Part shown: in pieces, positions 52,519-62,164 of the stretch
Layout: each line of letters begins with the position of its first letter
How positions within the stretch are numbered: position 1 is the stretch's first letter
DNA from: JABFRJ01 sp031374735
GTDB taxonomy: Bacteria > Pseudomonadota > Alphaproteobacteria > Rhizobiales > Hyphomicrobiaceae
Length of the DNA stretch: 64,000 nt
Reading direction: 5' to 3'
Assembly: GCA_031374735.1 (NCBI GenBank)
Contig: JANMGQ010000060.1
Span: forward strand, 22,309-86,308
Made by a program: the position numbers and the translations under genes
The notes under the pieces: generated by a model
Seen by the model: the letters and a program-made list of their open reading frames with translations, nothing else
What the model was told of the DNA's origin: nothing
The model's database searches: none

Positions 52519-52749
52519 TCGGCGGTTTTGCGCGGGATCGGCCAAGTGTCGTCGCAACTCCTGTTCCCGATCTCTGGTTACCCTCATCGGGGAGCTTCAT
52601 CGGCACGTATCGTTACTGGGTGGTATACGATTCACACAGCACAAACGACCACCAGACCCTCTACCACTTGCTTCACCACCCGGCCACATGGCGCTGGTCC
52701 GGCGGGCGCCGCGGAGCTACATCTGTGCCGCATCTTGAAGAAAGCACCA

Positions 52750-53769
52750 ATGGCCAACATCCGACAGCGTAAATCCGAGCACCTGGACATCGTGCTCGAC
52801 GGGCTGGCGGCTGGCAAGCCCGGCAGCACGGGTTTTGACGCTATTCGGTTCCAGCACTGCGCATTGCCCGAGTTGCATCTTGATCACGTCGATGTTTCCA
52901 CGACGTTCCTGGGCCGCCGCCTGAAAGCGCCGTATCTGATCAGCTCCATGACAGGCGGCCCGGCGCGGGCTGCCGCGATCAACCTCGCAATTGCAGAGGC
53001 GGCCGGCGCGCTTGGCATCGCCTTTGGCGTCGGTTCTCAGCGCGTGGCCTTGGAAGCGGCTGGCAGCGCAGGGTTCGACAAACGTCTGCGACAAGTGGCA
53101 GGCCCGGTGCCGATCCTGGCCAACTTTGGCGCGGCCCAGCTGAAAACCTGGGATGGGCTCATGATGGCCGAGCGTGCCATCGATATGATCGATGCGGATG
53201 CGCTGATCATTCACCTCAACCCCCTGCAAGAAGCCGTGCAGGAGGGAGGCGACCGGGATTGGTCCGGCTTGTTCCAGCGGATCGAAGAGATTGCGCGTCG
53301 TCTATCGAAGCCGATCGTGGTCAAGGAGGTCGGCAACGGCATTTCCGGCGCAACGGCACGACGGCTTGTCGATGCAGGCGTCGCGGTCATTGACGTGGCT
53401 GGTGCTGGCGGCACGAGTTGGGCTGCGGTTGAGGGCGCGCGTGCGCCTGATCCAGCGCAAAAGGCTATCGCTGCCGCATTTCACGACTGGGGCATACCGA
53501 CAGCTACGGCCATCGCCGATGTGCGGCGCGCCTGTGCGGACACGTCCATCATTGCCTCAGGCGGAATCCGGGACGGTGTCGATGCCGCGAAAGCCATCCG
53601 CCTGGGCGCCGATCTGGTCGGCCAGGCCGCAGGTGTGCTGCCTGCTGCCATTGCCGGGCCTGAGGCCATCGTCGCGCATGTCAATATCCTTGTCGCGCAG
53701 CTCCGCATCGCGTGCTTCTGCACCGGCAGCGCCGATCTCGCGGCGCTCAGACAGGCGACGCTGCTCTAG
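52750..53769 (+). CDS. fni: Type II isopentenyl-diphosphate delta-isomerase
   Basis: A 339-residue FMN- and NADPH-dependent IPP/DMAPP isomerase (Idi-2), unrelated to the type I enzyme. Hallmarks are RKSEHLDIVL at the start, LISSMTGGP (about 62-70), FGVGSQR, HLNPLQEAVQEGGDRDW, VVKEVGNGIS, GAGGTSWAAVE and the FMN-phosphate site IASGGIRDG. ATG 52750 is preferred since family homology starts there. Confidence 0.93.
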   Translation: MANIRQRKSEHLDIVLDGLAAGKPGSTGFDAIRFQHCALPELHLDHVDVSTTFLGRRLKAPYLISSMTGGPARAAAINLAIAEAAGALGIAFGVGSQRVALEAAGSAGFDKRLRQVAGPVPILANFGAAQLKTWDGLMMAERAIDMIDADALIIHLNPLQEAVQEGGDRDWSGLFQRIEEIARRLSKPIVVKEVGNGISGATARRLVDAGVAVIDVAGAGGTSWAAVEGARAPDPAQKAIAAAFHDWGIPTATAIADVRRACADTSIIASGGIRDGVDAAKAIRLGADLVGQAAGVLPAAIAGPEAIVAHVNILVAQLRIACFCTGSADLAALRQATLL

Positions 53770-53800
53770 TCTCGCCGCTTTAGACAGACGCCGACGAACC

Positions 53801-55843
53801 TCACTGACCGCGTGCGATGTCGGCGGCGAGGCTGAACTCGATGAGGAATTTCTGCGGGATCGCGCGCGATGCGGGGCAATCGCTGGCTCGGATGCGCGCG
53901 TTTATGGCGGACATATCGCCCTTGAAGGTCGGGCGCATTGCGCGCTTTGCAATCCCTGTGGCAACGGCGCCGTTGGCAAAGGTCGCCCGGCAGGCGAGCT
54001 TTGAAAGCGCCTCACTCAGCGTTTGCTTGAAGCCGTCGGCGGACGTCTTGCTGGCCGATTGCAACTGGCCCCAGCGCTGCGCTTCGCTCGATGATGCCCA
54101 GGCTTGTCCGTCCCGCGCGTTCATCAGCGGGTTGAGCCCATCCTCGAGGCGGGCCTTCAGTCCGGGAACAGTCGTCTGTGCGATGATGTCCTTGAGACCA
54201 GCCAGATCGAGCTGATCAGGCGGGCGTGACGTGATCGGCGCAAGATCTGCCATGAGGGCGCCGTCGGCTTCAGGCGGCTTGGTCTTCCACAGTGTGGCGC
54301 CGCGCAGATCGGCATGCACGATCTTGGCATTGGTGAGATCGGCCCCAAACAAGCGGGCGTTCTGCATGTCCGCGCCATCCAGGTCGGCATCCAAAAGGCG
54401 TGCGCCTTCGAGACGTGCGAACGACAGGATTGCGCCGTGCAAATTGGCACTGACGAAGTTGGCCATGGCGAGTTCCGCCGTGGTCATGTCCGCACCTTGG
54501 AGCGAAGCGGTGAGGAATGACGCGCCGTGCAGGACGCTGTTGCCCGACAGATCGACCCGCTGCAGGTTGGCCGACGTAAAATCTGCCCCCTGCGCCAGCA
54601 GATAGCGCATGTCGGAGCCTTCGAGGTTGGCGTGGTCGAAGACGGCGCCGCCGAAATCGCCGCCTGCGAGTTTGGCTTCCGTCATGCGCGCGCGCGTAAA
54701 GTTGGCGCCACGCGCGGAGATGCATTTTACTTCTTTGCGGCTGTCGCCAAGCAAGAGACGGTCGATGTCGGCGCAGGTCATGCTCACGTTGCGCAGGTCT
54801 GCCTGCACGAAGCTCGCGCCTTCGATATTGGCACCTGTGAAATCCGCCTGATGCAGATCCGTGCGGTCAAGACGCGCATAGCGCAGGTCACGACCACGCA
54901 GGTTGATCGTCGACTCGCCAGGCGTCACCTGATTGTCGACCACAAGGTCGGCGTCGCGCACCACGAGGTTGCGGTAGAACAGTCCGAACAGCGATCCGTC
55001 CTCGCTCGGTTTCACAAATGGCAGCGCAAAGCCGAGATAGCCGGCATTGCGCTCGGCCTTGGCACCACGGCCCGTGATGGCGTCCGTCATGCGGTCGAGC
55101 CGTTCGCCGGGAATGGTCGCAATAAACAGCGAGAAGATCGCCACATTGATGAACAACACAGCAGTGAACAGACCTGTCTTGGGATGCTGCGCAAGCGTGC
55201 GGCGGAAGGCCGTGAAGAACGAGTTCTCAGACCGCGCGAGGAACGTGCCGATGGTCGCCAACATGATGATGTCAGCAAACAGCGCCACCCGATGCGCGGT
55301 CGTGATGATCGGGTCATGGTAGGGCAGGAACACGACCTGGGTGTAGAGCAGGATCAGCACCGGCAGAAACACCAGCGTGAGCCACGACAGGCTGTGCAGG
55401 AACGCACTCATGACCTTCGAGCGCTCGGGCCCGGCAATGCCCTGCACGAAGAAGAAGTTGTCGAGTTCCAGACGCAAGGGATGGCTACGCCGCTCGGTCG
55501 TCTCCAGCATCCGGATTGAGGTATCGAACTCGAGCGCCTTGCGGGCGAGCAGCGCGAGTTGCGCCACGACACCTGTGTGAAACAGCAACAGAATAATCGG
55601 CGCAAAGAAGAAGAAGCGGCCGAGATCGATCTTCACCTGCAGGATCGGCAGGGGAATGTCATTCGATAGCAGCATGTCCTTGTGCGTCACGCCCGCCGCC
55701 GTGATCAGCAGGTAGCTCATCACGCCAAGGAAGATGAGCCACGCCGTATTCACCGTGTCCGAGGCGCGGTTGACCGCCTCGAGCAGACTGTACGGATTGA
55801 CTGGATGTTCACCTTCGAGCGGCAGCTGGCCGGTGTCGCTCAT
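53801..55843 (-). CDS. Membrane-anchored pentapeptide-repeat protein
   Basis: A 680-residue protein. The first half has about four membrane helices (about 33-52, 72-92, 145-170, 185-245). Then comes a long pentapeptide-repeat region (about 310-510; units such as ADFTG, ANLEG, ADLDG, ARLFG) that should form a right-handed quadrilateral beta-helix on one face of the membrane. A helical C-terminal domain with Cys in SKLACRATF and RASDCPAS follows. Function unknown; the helix could be a scaffold. Start 55843 has no close competitor. Confidence 0.85.
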   Translation of the reverse strand: MSDTGQLPLEGEHPVNPYSLLEAVNRASDTVNTAWLIFLGVMSYLLITAAGVTHKDMLLSNDIPLPILQVKIDLGRFFFFAPIILLLFHTGVVAQLALLARKALEFDTSIRMLETTERRSHPLRLELDNFFFVQGIAGPERSKVMSAFLHSLSWLTLVFLPVLILLYTQVVFLPYHDPIITTAHRVALFADIIMLATIGTFLARSENSFFTAFRRTLAQHPKTGLFTAVLFINVAIFSLFIATIPGERLDRMTDAITGRGAKAERNAGYLGFALPFVKPSEDGSLFGLFYRNLVVRDADLVVDNQVTPGESTINLRGRDLRYARLDRTDLHQADFTGANIEGASFVQADLRNVSMTCADIDRLLLGDSRKEVKCISARGANFTRARMTEAKLAGGDFGGAVFDHANLEGSDMRYLLAQGADFTSANLQRVDLSGNSVLHGASFLTASLQGADMTTAELAMANFVSANLHGAILSFARLEGARLLDADLDGADMQNARLFGADLTNAKIVHADLRGATLWKTKPPEADGALMADLAPITSRPPDQLDLAGLKDIIAQTTVPGLKARLEDGLNPLMNARDGQAWASSSEAQRWGQLQSASKTSADGFKQTLSEALSKLACRATFANGAVATGIAKRAMRPTFKGDMSAINARIRASDCPASRAIPQKFLIEFSLAADIARGQ

Positions 55844-55961
55844 CGTCTACCCCGAACTGGTTGGCCTCACACACGCCCGAGCTTAGACTTGGTTTTGTGG
55901 CGGATGTACAGGTGGCGGTAAGGTGGGGGCGGTCAGGCGGCGTCGCCTTGGCGAGCGCGCC

Positions 55962-57368
55962 TTACGCCTCGGCAAGTTTAGCGAGAATACGAGCCCAGCT
56001 GCGCGCGCCTTTGCGGAACGAGCTAAGGTTGTATTTCTCATTCGGCGAGTGGATGCGGTCGTCGTCGAGGCCAAAGCCAACCATCAACGCGTCCATGCCG
56101 AGATCGCGCTTGAACGACAGCACGATCGGGATCGACCCGCCGACAGGCAACAGCGGCGCGGGTCGGCCCCATTCCTCTTCGAGCGCCTGCGCGGCTTTGG
56201 CGATGAACGGCAGGCTGTCATCGACCACCACCGCCTCGCTGCCGTCGCCGCGCGTCCCGATGTAGGACACCTTGCAGTCGTCGGGCACGCGCGCCTCGAC
56301 GAAGGTCTTGATGCCGTCGATGACCGCCTTCGGGTCCTGGCCAGGCACGAGACGGCAGGTGATTTTCACCGAGGCCTTGGACGGGATCACCGTCTTCGTG
56401 CCGGGGCCTTGATAGCCACCGGTGATGCCGTTGAACTCCAGTGTCGGGCGCGACGACACCTGCTCCATGACGGAGTGATTTTTCTCGCCCGCTGGCACCG
56501 AGAGGCCAACGCCGCCGAGAAACGCCTTGTCGTCGAAGCCAAGGCTCTGCCACTGCTTCAGGATCTTGGCTGGCGGGTTCTTCACGCCGTCGTAGAAACC
56601 AGGCACCGCGACTTTGCCCGACTTGTCGTGCATGGCGCCGCAAACCTGCGTCAGCACACGGATCGGGTTCGTTGCCGCGCCCCCGTACAGGCCGGAATGC
56701 AGGTCCTTGTTGGCAGCCGTCAGCACGATCTCGATGCCGGTATTGCCGCGCAGCCGCGTCATGATCGAGGGCGTATCCTTGTCCCACTGGCCCGTGTCGC
56801 AGACGAGCACGAAGTCGCGCGTCACCTCCTTGCCGTGCTTTTTCAGAAAGCCCGGCAGCGAGGGCGAGCCGCACTCTTCCTCGCCCTCCAGCATCACGGT
56901 GACGGCGATGGGCAGATCGCCTGCCACCTTTTTCCAGGCGCGGACCGCCTCGAAGAAGGTCATCAGCTGGCCTTTGTTGTCCTCGGCGCCGCGCGCGATG
57001 ATGACTTTGCCATTTTTCTTCTCAGTCGCAATCCGAGGCTCAAAAGGCGGCGTGGTCCATTCCGTCAGCGGGTCGACGGGCTGTACGTCATAGTGGCCAT
57101 AGAACAGCACGTGCGGCATGCCCTTCGGCACCTTGGCGCGGTCATGGGCGACGACCATCGGATGACCTGTCGTCGGCACCACCTTTGCCTCGTGAAAGCC
57201 GATGTCCTTCAGCTGCTTTGCGCACCATTCGGCCGCCGTTTGGCAGTGCGCCTTGTAGGCCGGGTCTGTTGAAATGCTCTGAATACGCAGCAATTCAAAC
57301 AGTCGCTCGACGGCGGCGTCTTGCGACGTGTCGAGTGCCTTCAAGACGGCAGGGAGATGGGACGACAT
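55962..57368 (-). CDS. M20-family zinc dipeptidase
   Basis: A 468-residue dizinc peptidase of the carnosine/CNDP type. Metal motifs: YGHYDVQPVD (about 88-97), RGAEDNKGQ (bridging Asp, about 120-128) and EGEEECGSPS (catalytic Glu pair, about 155-164). A dimerisation lid lies between. It hydrolyses dipeptides or acyl-amino acids; no signal peptide, so cytoplasmic. ATG 57368 is preferred; upstream sequence is Pro/His-rich and unlike the family. It would fit after the peptide importers of this window (inference). Confidence 0.9.
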   Translation of the reverse strand: MSSHLPAVLKALDTSQDAAVERLFELLRIQSISTDPAYKAHCQTAAEWCAKQLKDIGFHEAKVVPTTGHPMVVAHDRAKVPKGMPHVLFYGHYDVQPVDPLTEWTTPPFEPRIATEKKNGKVIIARGAEDNKGQLMTFFEAVRAWKKVAGDLPIAVTVMLEGEEECGSPSLPGFLKKHGKEVTRDFVLVCDTGQWDKDTPSIMTRLRGNTGIEIVLTAANKDLHSGLYGGAATNPIRVLTQVCGAMHDKSGKVAVPGFYDGVKNPPAKILKQWQSLGFDDKAFLGGVGLSVPAGEKNHSVMEQVSSRPTLEFNGITGGYQGPGTKTVIPSKASVKITCRLVPGQDPKAVIDGIKTFVEARVPDDCKVSYIGTRGDGSEAVVVDDSLPFIAKAAQALEEEWGRPAPLLPVGGSIPIVLSFKRDLGMDALMVGFGLDDDRIHSPNEKYNLSSFRKGARSWARILAKLAEA

Positions 57369-57430
57369 GGCATATCCGGGGGATGAGAAGCGGTGCACCT
57401 GATGTAGGTGTGCTTGCCGGACGTGTCTAT

Positions 57431-57454
57431 GGTTCGGCCCAGGGTTCGGCCCAG
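57431..57454. repeat. 12-bp tandem duplication
   Basis: GGTTCGGCCCAG occurs twice head to tail (57431-57442, 57443-57454) in the 144-bp gap upstream of the dipeptidase. Probably slippage; no function evident. Confidence 0.6.
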
Positions 57455-57512
57455 GCACGTGCCCCGATCACGATGTCCGTTGCGACATCGCGAAGATGCC
57501 ATCAGCACAGCC

Positions 57513-58493
57513 TCAATAAAACAGCGACGACACGCTTTCTTCGCGTGCCGTGCGAGCTATGGCTTCGCCGAGCAGCGAGCCCATGGGCAAGATGCGGATG
57601 TTCTTCGCCGCCAGCACGGCTTCCGTGGGTTTGATGCTGTCGGTGATGACCAGTTGCTTGAGCTTGGAGTTGACAATCTTCGACACGGCGCCACCCGACA
57701 GCACACCATGGGTCAGGTAGGCATAGACCTCGGTTGCGCCACGCTCGAGCAGCGCATTGGCGGCGTTGACCAGCGTGCCGCCGGTGTCGACGATGTCGTC
57801 GATCAGGATGCAGCGCTTGCCCGCAACTTCACCGATGACGCTCATGACCTCGCTCTTGTTGGCTTCGTCGCGGCGCTTTTCGCAGATGGCGATGGGCGTG
57901 CCGATGCGCTTGGCGAGGCCGCGCGCGCGGACCACTCCGCCGACGTCGGGAGAGACGACCACGAGGTCCGCGGCTTTGAAGCGGCTTTCAATGTCGCGAC
58001 GGATCACGGGCGCTGCAAACAGGTTGTCGGTGGGGATGTCGAAGAAGCCCTGGATTTGACCCGCGTGCAGATCGAGCGTGATGACGCGGTCGATGCCGGA
58101 GGCCTCGATCAGATTGGCGACCAGTTTGGCCGAGATCGGCGTGCGTGGCCCGGGGCGGCGATCTTGGCGGGCGTAGCCGTAATAGGGGATCACGGCGTTG
58201 ATGCGCTTGGCCGAGGAGCGACGCAACGCGTCGGCCATGATGAGCAGTTCCATCAGGTTATCGTTGGCTGGCCGTGAGGTCGACTGGATGATGTAGACGT
58301 CCCGGCCGCGGACATTGTCGTGGATCTCGGCGAAGATTTCGCCGTCAGCGAAGGTCTTGATGGTCGCCTTGGTGAGGTCCTGCTTCAGGTAGGCGGCGAT
58401 AGCTTCGGCCAACCCGCGGTTGGAATTTCCCGTCAGCAGCACGATTTCTGGCACGGAGCGCGGTTCCCCGCTGCCATCTTGATCGAAGGGCAT
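57513..58493 (-). CDS. prs: Ribose-phosphate pyrophosphokinase
   Basis: A 326-residue enzyme making PRPP from ribose 5-phosphate and ATP. Motifs: the flexible-loop and ATP region YYGYARQDRRP (about 109-119), the PRPP loop ILIDDIVDTGGTL (about 228-240) and VVVSPDVGGVVRA (about 176-188), all intact. It supplies PRPP for the trp and his pathways represented here by trpC and hisF. ATG 58493 is preferred; the N-terminus MPFDQDGSGEPRSVPEIVLL is slightly longer than usual. Confidence 0.95.
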   Translation of the reverse strand: MPFDQDGSGEPRSVPEIVLLTGNSNRGLAEAIAAYLKQDLTKATIKTFADGEIFAEIHDNVRGRDVYIIQSTSRPANDNLMELLIMADALRRSSAKRINAVIPYYGYARQDRRPGPRTPISAKLVANLIEASGIDRVITLDLHAGQIQGFFDIPTDNLFAAPVIRRDIESRFKAADLVVVSPDVGGVVRARGLAKRIGTPIAICEKRRDEANKSEVMSVIGEVAGKRCILIDDIVDTGGTLVNAANALLERGATEVYAYLTHGVLSGGAVSKIVNSKLKQLVITDSIKPTEAVLAAKNIRILPMGSLLGEAIARTAREESVSSLFY

Positions 58494-58624
58494 GGGGCAG
58501 GTCTCCCGTGGACGCGCTCTGGTGATGGCGCGGTCTGTATCAAGGGGCGTGCGGCAATGCAAACGGCGCAGCCAGGTCATCCCAAGGTTTTTCCGGGACA
58601 TCCTGCGAAAGGATGTCGCCACGG

Positions 58625-59359
58625 TTACCCAAACAGCCGGCCCCAGCCGCGCAGCGCCGTCGTCGGCACGCCGAGCCGGTCAAGGCACGCCCACAGTGTT
58701 ACAGCGACACTGTCGTAGATCGGCACGCCCAGCTCTTCCTCGAGCCGATGGGCCAGCGCTGCGCCGCGCATGTTGGTGCACAGGATTGCGATGGCATCGC
58801 AGCCATCAGCCACCACGGCTCGGATCATGCGCTCGATGTCCGCTTCGCCGATCCCGGCAAAGGAGAAGTTGTCTGAAATGTTGGCGTGCCGCTCGGCCGA
58901 GATCCTCAGGCCGTTGGCGCCCCACACCGTGCTGATGCGCGCCTGCACATCCGCGGTGTAGGGCGTGACAAGGCCAACGCGCGAGACACCGTTGCGGCGC
59001 AGCAGATCGCGATAGCCAAGCACACAGGTGCACGCCTCAATGCCGGTCGCGCTTTTGATACGTCCGATCAACCGCGCGTCGCGATCAAAACCGAGCCAGC
59101 TTGCCGATGTGCCGTTCCAGGCGATGACGTCGACCTTGGCGTGGGCGAGTAACTCTGCCGCCCGCAGGATCTCGCTGTCATCGAATTGGCGGAGCGCTGA
59201 ATCGGACAAAGCGATCTCGGTCACCTTGAAGCGACCGAAGTGCGCCGTCACGTTTGGCAACTGGGCGAGCATGGCCGAGGTGATCGGCTCCAACGCGGTG
59301 TTCGACGACGGCGTCAGCATGCCGATGCGTTTGCGGGATGTCTCGGTGGTCCGGGGCAA
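58625..59359 (-). CDS. Maleate isomerase / arylmalonate decarboxylase-like protein
   Basis: A 244-residue member of the Asp/Glu racemase superfamily, maleate-isomerase branch (GMLTPSSNTALEP at 13-25). The C-terminal catalytic Cys is present (ILCTNMRG, about 194), but the position of the first Cys reads AWNGTSAS (about 80-87), so the two-base mechanism is altered; a single-Cys arylmalonate-decarboxylase-like reaction is one option. It lies 33 bp downstream of the ThDP enzyme, on the same strand. Confidence 0.78.
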   Translation of the reverse strand: MPRTTETSRKRIGMLTPSSNTALEPITSAMLAQLPNVTAHFGRFKVTEIALSDSALRQFDDSEILRAAELLAHAKVDVIAWNGTSASWLGFDRDARLIGRIKSATGIEACTCVLGYRDLLRRNGVSRVGLVTPYTADVQARISTVWGANGLRISAERHANISDNFSFAGIGEADIERMIRAVVADGCDAIAILCTNMRGAALAHRLEEELGVPIYDSVAVTLWACLDRLGVPTTALRGWGRLFG

Positions 59360-59392
59360 AGCTACCTCACTCTCTTATCGCCGCACCACCCG

Positions 59393-60967
59393 TCACATCA
59401 CGACTTCGATCAGATAGGGCCCCTTGTGGGTGAGCCCCGCTTTGATGGCCTTGGCGAGGTCGTCGATGGTCGTGACGCGTCGGCCATCAACACCCATGCC
59501 TTTGGCGAGCGAGACCCAGTCGATGGTCGGGTTTTCCAGGCTCAACATGTCGTGCGCCTTGCGGCCGGGATTTTCCGCGCCGACGTTCATCAATTCACCT
59601 TTGAGGATGGCGTAGGCGCGATTGGCCCAGATCAGCGTGAGGATGTTGAGGTTCTCGCGCGCTTCCGTCCACAGCGATTGCACCGTGTACATGGCGGAGC
59701 CGTCGGCCTGCAGGTTGATGACCTTGCGATCTGGGCACGCAACCGCCGCGCCGATGGCGAGTGGCATGCCCTCGCCGATGGCGCCGCCCGTCAGATGCAG
59801 CCAGTCATGCGGCGGGGCGCCGGCTGTCGACTTGTAGAAGTTGCGGCCGGTGGTGACGCTTTCGTCGGCCAGGATCGCGCCTTCGGGGATGAGCGCACCG
59901 AGCACCTGGCCGATGTTATCGGCGGTCAGCGCTTGATCTGTTGGGATCGCGGGGCGCTCGACTTTCGGCAGGGTTGGCTTTTCCTTGGTCGCATTCACGG
60001 CCTCACAGAGGCGCGCCAGCGCGTCGCCGAGGTCATCGCCGATTTCAGCGAGTGAGAGGAACGTGGTGCCCGCTGGCGTGAGCCGGCTTGGCTTGCCGGG
60101 ATAGCCGAAAAAAGCGATCGGGTCCTTGGCGCCGACCAGGATCACGTGTTGCGTCTCGCGCAGTACATGCAGCGCCGCCTCGACGACGTAAGGCACGCGC
60201 GCGATATCGGCCCGACCTGCGCCGCGTTGCACGCGCGCGTTGGAGCCGGGGCAGAAGATCTTGCAGCCGGTCTTGGCCGAGATGCGAGAAGCGTGCGCCA
60301 GCGGCACTTCGCGTAGCGCCGTATCAGCAATCAACAGCGCGACGCCGTTGCCATGCTTTTCGAGCAGGGCTGCCGCCTCCTTGACGGCTTGCTCGGACAC
60401 GCGATTGCGCGGCCGCTTGGACGGCACAGAAACCGCGCCCTGACCCGGGCCCCACGCCGTATCGGCCGGCAGGATCAACGTCGCGATCTTACCGGCACCG
60501 CGGCGCGCCTCGACAATCGCATCGCGTCCATCCTCGGCGACCGTCAGCGATGACGCGCCCGTGCGCACCCAGTCAGACAGGGGTTTGGCGAGGCCTTCGA
60601 TGTCACTCGTCAGCGGCGCGTCGTAGCGCTTGTGGTAGGTCGCGTGCTCGCCGACGACGTTGAGCATGGGCGAGTTGGCCTTGCGGGCGTTATGGATGTT
60701 GGCCATGCCATTGGCCATGCCGGGGCCGAGATGCAGCAGCGTTGCCGCTGGTTTTTCGGCCATGCGCGCATAGCCATCGGCGGCGCCCGTCGCGACGCCC
60801 TCGAACAAGCACAGCACACAGCGCATGCCATCGACACGATCCAGCGCTGCCACGAAGTGCATCTCGCTCGTGCCGGGATTGGTGAACGACACGTCAACGC
60901 CACCGCCCACCATCGTGCGCACGAGGCTTTCGGCGCCGTTCATGGGTTTCGTGTCGGACTTGGTCAT
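59393..60967 (-). CDS. Thiamine-diphosphate-dependent enzyme (acetolactate synthase/benzoylformate decarboxylase-like)
   Basis: A 524-residue ThDP enzyme with the three typical domains. The activating Glu is in FEGVATGAADGYAR (about 50-63) and the Mg/ThDP site in QADGSAMYTVQSLW with Asn in WANRAY (about 430-460). It is the type often annotated acetolactate synthase large subunit, but lacks a regulatory partner, and the length fits benzoylformate or oxalyl-like decarboxylases equally well. ATG 60967 gives the canonical MNGAESLVR shortly after it. It forms a pair with the racemase-like gene. Confidence 0.83.
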   Translation of the reverse strand: MTKSDTKPMNGAESLVRTMVGGGVDVSFTNPGTSEMHFVAALDRVDGMRCVLCLFEGVATGAADGYARMAEKPAATLLHLGPGMANGMANIHNARKANSPMLNVVGEHATYHKRYDAPLTSDIEGLAKPLSDWVRTGASSLTVAEDGRDAIVEARRGAGKIATLILPADTAWGPGQGAVSVPSKRPRNRVSEQAVKEAAALLEKHGNGVALLIADTALREVPLAHASRISAKTGCKIFCPGSNARVQRGAGRADIARVPYVVEAALHVLRETQHVILVGAKDPIAFFGYPGKPSRLTPAGTTFLSLAEIGDDLGDALARLCEAVNATKEKPTLPKVERPAIPTDQALTADNIGQVLGALIPEGAILADESVTTGRNFYKSTAGAPPHDWLHLTGGAIGEGMPLAIGAAVACPDRKVINLQADGSAMYTVQSLWTEARENLNILTLIWANRAYAILKGELMNVGAENPGRKAHDMLSLENPTIDWVSLAKGMGVDGRRVTTIDDLAKAIKAGLTHKGPYLIEVVM

Positions 60968-61132
60968 GAGAGATCTCTGCTGGTGGTCGCTTGTGGCCCA
61001 AGATGCGCTGCTCGTGCGGCCGTTCGTCAAGTGTAAACGGCGGCCCTGCGGCGCGTGCCGTCCCATTCCGTGCATACGGTGTCGCCGCAGCGCCCCCCAT
61101 TTTTTGCCCGAATCAGGCTAAGTACGCCTCAA

Positions 61133-61840
61133 ATGCACAGACTCTGGCATTTCCGGCTCTGCCCACACTCACGCGCAACCCGTGTTGCACTGAGCGAGAT
61201 CGGCGTGCCCTACACGCTGGTCGAGGAGCGGCCGTGGGAATGGCGGCAGGCATTTCTGGCGCTCAACCCGGCCGGCGAGTTGCCGGTGCTGGAGTTGGCC
61301 GACGGGCCGGTCATCTCGGGCAGCTATGCCATCTCGGAATTCCTGGCCGAGGAAGTGGCAGCCCATCCGCCGGCAACCACATCAGGGGCTCTGCAGCCGC
61401 AGCTGTTTCCCGGCAATCGCGAGCAGCGCGCCGAGGTGCGACGGCTGGTGGATTGGTTTCTCATCAAGATGCAGCGCGAAGTGACGCGCGAAATGATCGC
61501 CGAGCGTGTCTACGGCCGTGCGACCAGCGGGCAAGCTCACGTGCCTGATGCCGCTGTGCTGCAGGCGTGCCGGACAAACTTGCGCTATCATATGAGCTAC
61601 ATCGGTTTTCTCGCCTACCAGCGGCGTTGGCTCGCGGGCGATGCCATGAGTTTTGCCGATATCGCGGCAGCGGCGCAGCTGTCGTGCCTTGATTATCTCG
61701 GCGAAGTGCCATGGGCTGAGCACCCCAACGTCAAAGACTGGTATGCACGCATCAAGTCGCGGCCGACCATGCGCACGTTGCTGGCCGAACGCGTGCCCGG
61801 CACACCGCCGCCGCTGCACTACACGGTGCTGGATTTCTGA
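61133..61840 (+). CDS. Glutathione S-transferase family protein
   Basis: A 235-residue GST. The thioredoxin-fold N-terminus (LCPHSRATRVALSEIG, about 9-24; AGELPVLE with cis-Pro about 47-54; SGSYAISEFLAE) is followed by a helical C-terminal domain with FADIAAAAQLSCLDYL. Ser in PHSR could activate the thiol. The substrate is unknown. ATG 61133 is preferred. It is divergent from the ThDP gene and near gor. Confidence 0.88.
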   Translation: MHRLWHFRLCPHSRATRVALSEIGVPYTLVEERPWEWRQAFLALNPAGELPVLELADGPVISGSYAISEFLAEEVAAHPPATTSGALQPQLFPGNREQRAEVRRLVDWFLIKMQREVTREMIAERVYGRATSGQAHVPDAAVLQACRTNLRYHMSYIGFLAYQRRWLAGDAMSFADIAAAAQLSCLDYLGEVPWAEHPNVKDWYARIKSRPTMRTLLAERVPGTPPPLHYTVLDF

Positions 61841-61847
61841 CGGCTCA

Positions 61848-62037
61848 CTTCCCTCTCCCCCTACTTCAGGGGGAGAGGGCGACCAAACAACGGTCGCGTG
61901 CGACTGTTGTTTGGTGGGAGAGGGGCGGCCGCTTGCTCCGTCCTCAATCCGCGCGGACGGCGCAAGCCGATGAAACGCTTTTCGAGCAAGCAGCCGCCCC
62001 TCTCCCACAGAAGCCCCCAGAAGTGGGGGAGAGGGAA
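61848..62037. repeat. Compound palindromic repeat, copy A (downstream of gor)
   Basis: This element fills most of the 324-bp gap 61841-62164; the remainder shows nothing. The outer arms are CTTCCCTCTCCCCC and GGGGGAGAGGGAAG. Inside are nested hairpins: CCCTCTCCCCC/GGGGGAGAGGG (61851-61879), ACCAAACAAC/GTTGTTTGGT, and GAGGGGCGG..GCTTGCTC paired with GAGCAAGCAGCCGCCCCTC (61984-62002). The last 19-mer recurs exactly in copy B at 63844-63862. It could also act as a transcription stop for the convergent GST and gor genes. Confidence 0.8.
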
Positions 62038-62164
62038 GCGGAGTGCAATTTTGTTCGTGAGCGGATGATAAGTGTGGATGAGGTCACCACACTCAAGGTC
62101 GGATGTCAGCGCAGTACGGCGACGCCGAGCGGTGAATGCCCCCAAAATTGCGCGACCATCCGGC

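Noticed and set aside
55923..57272. Plus-strand open frame of 449 codons opposite the M20 dipeptidase
   Set aside because: Long only because of high GC codon bias on the other strand; composition is Arg/His-rich without motifs.
59393..60967. Firm call as acetolactate synthase IlvB
   Set aside because: No ilvN/ilvC neighbours and equal likeness to other ThDP decarboxylases.
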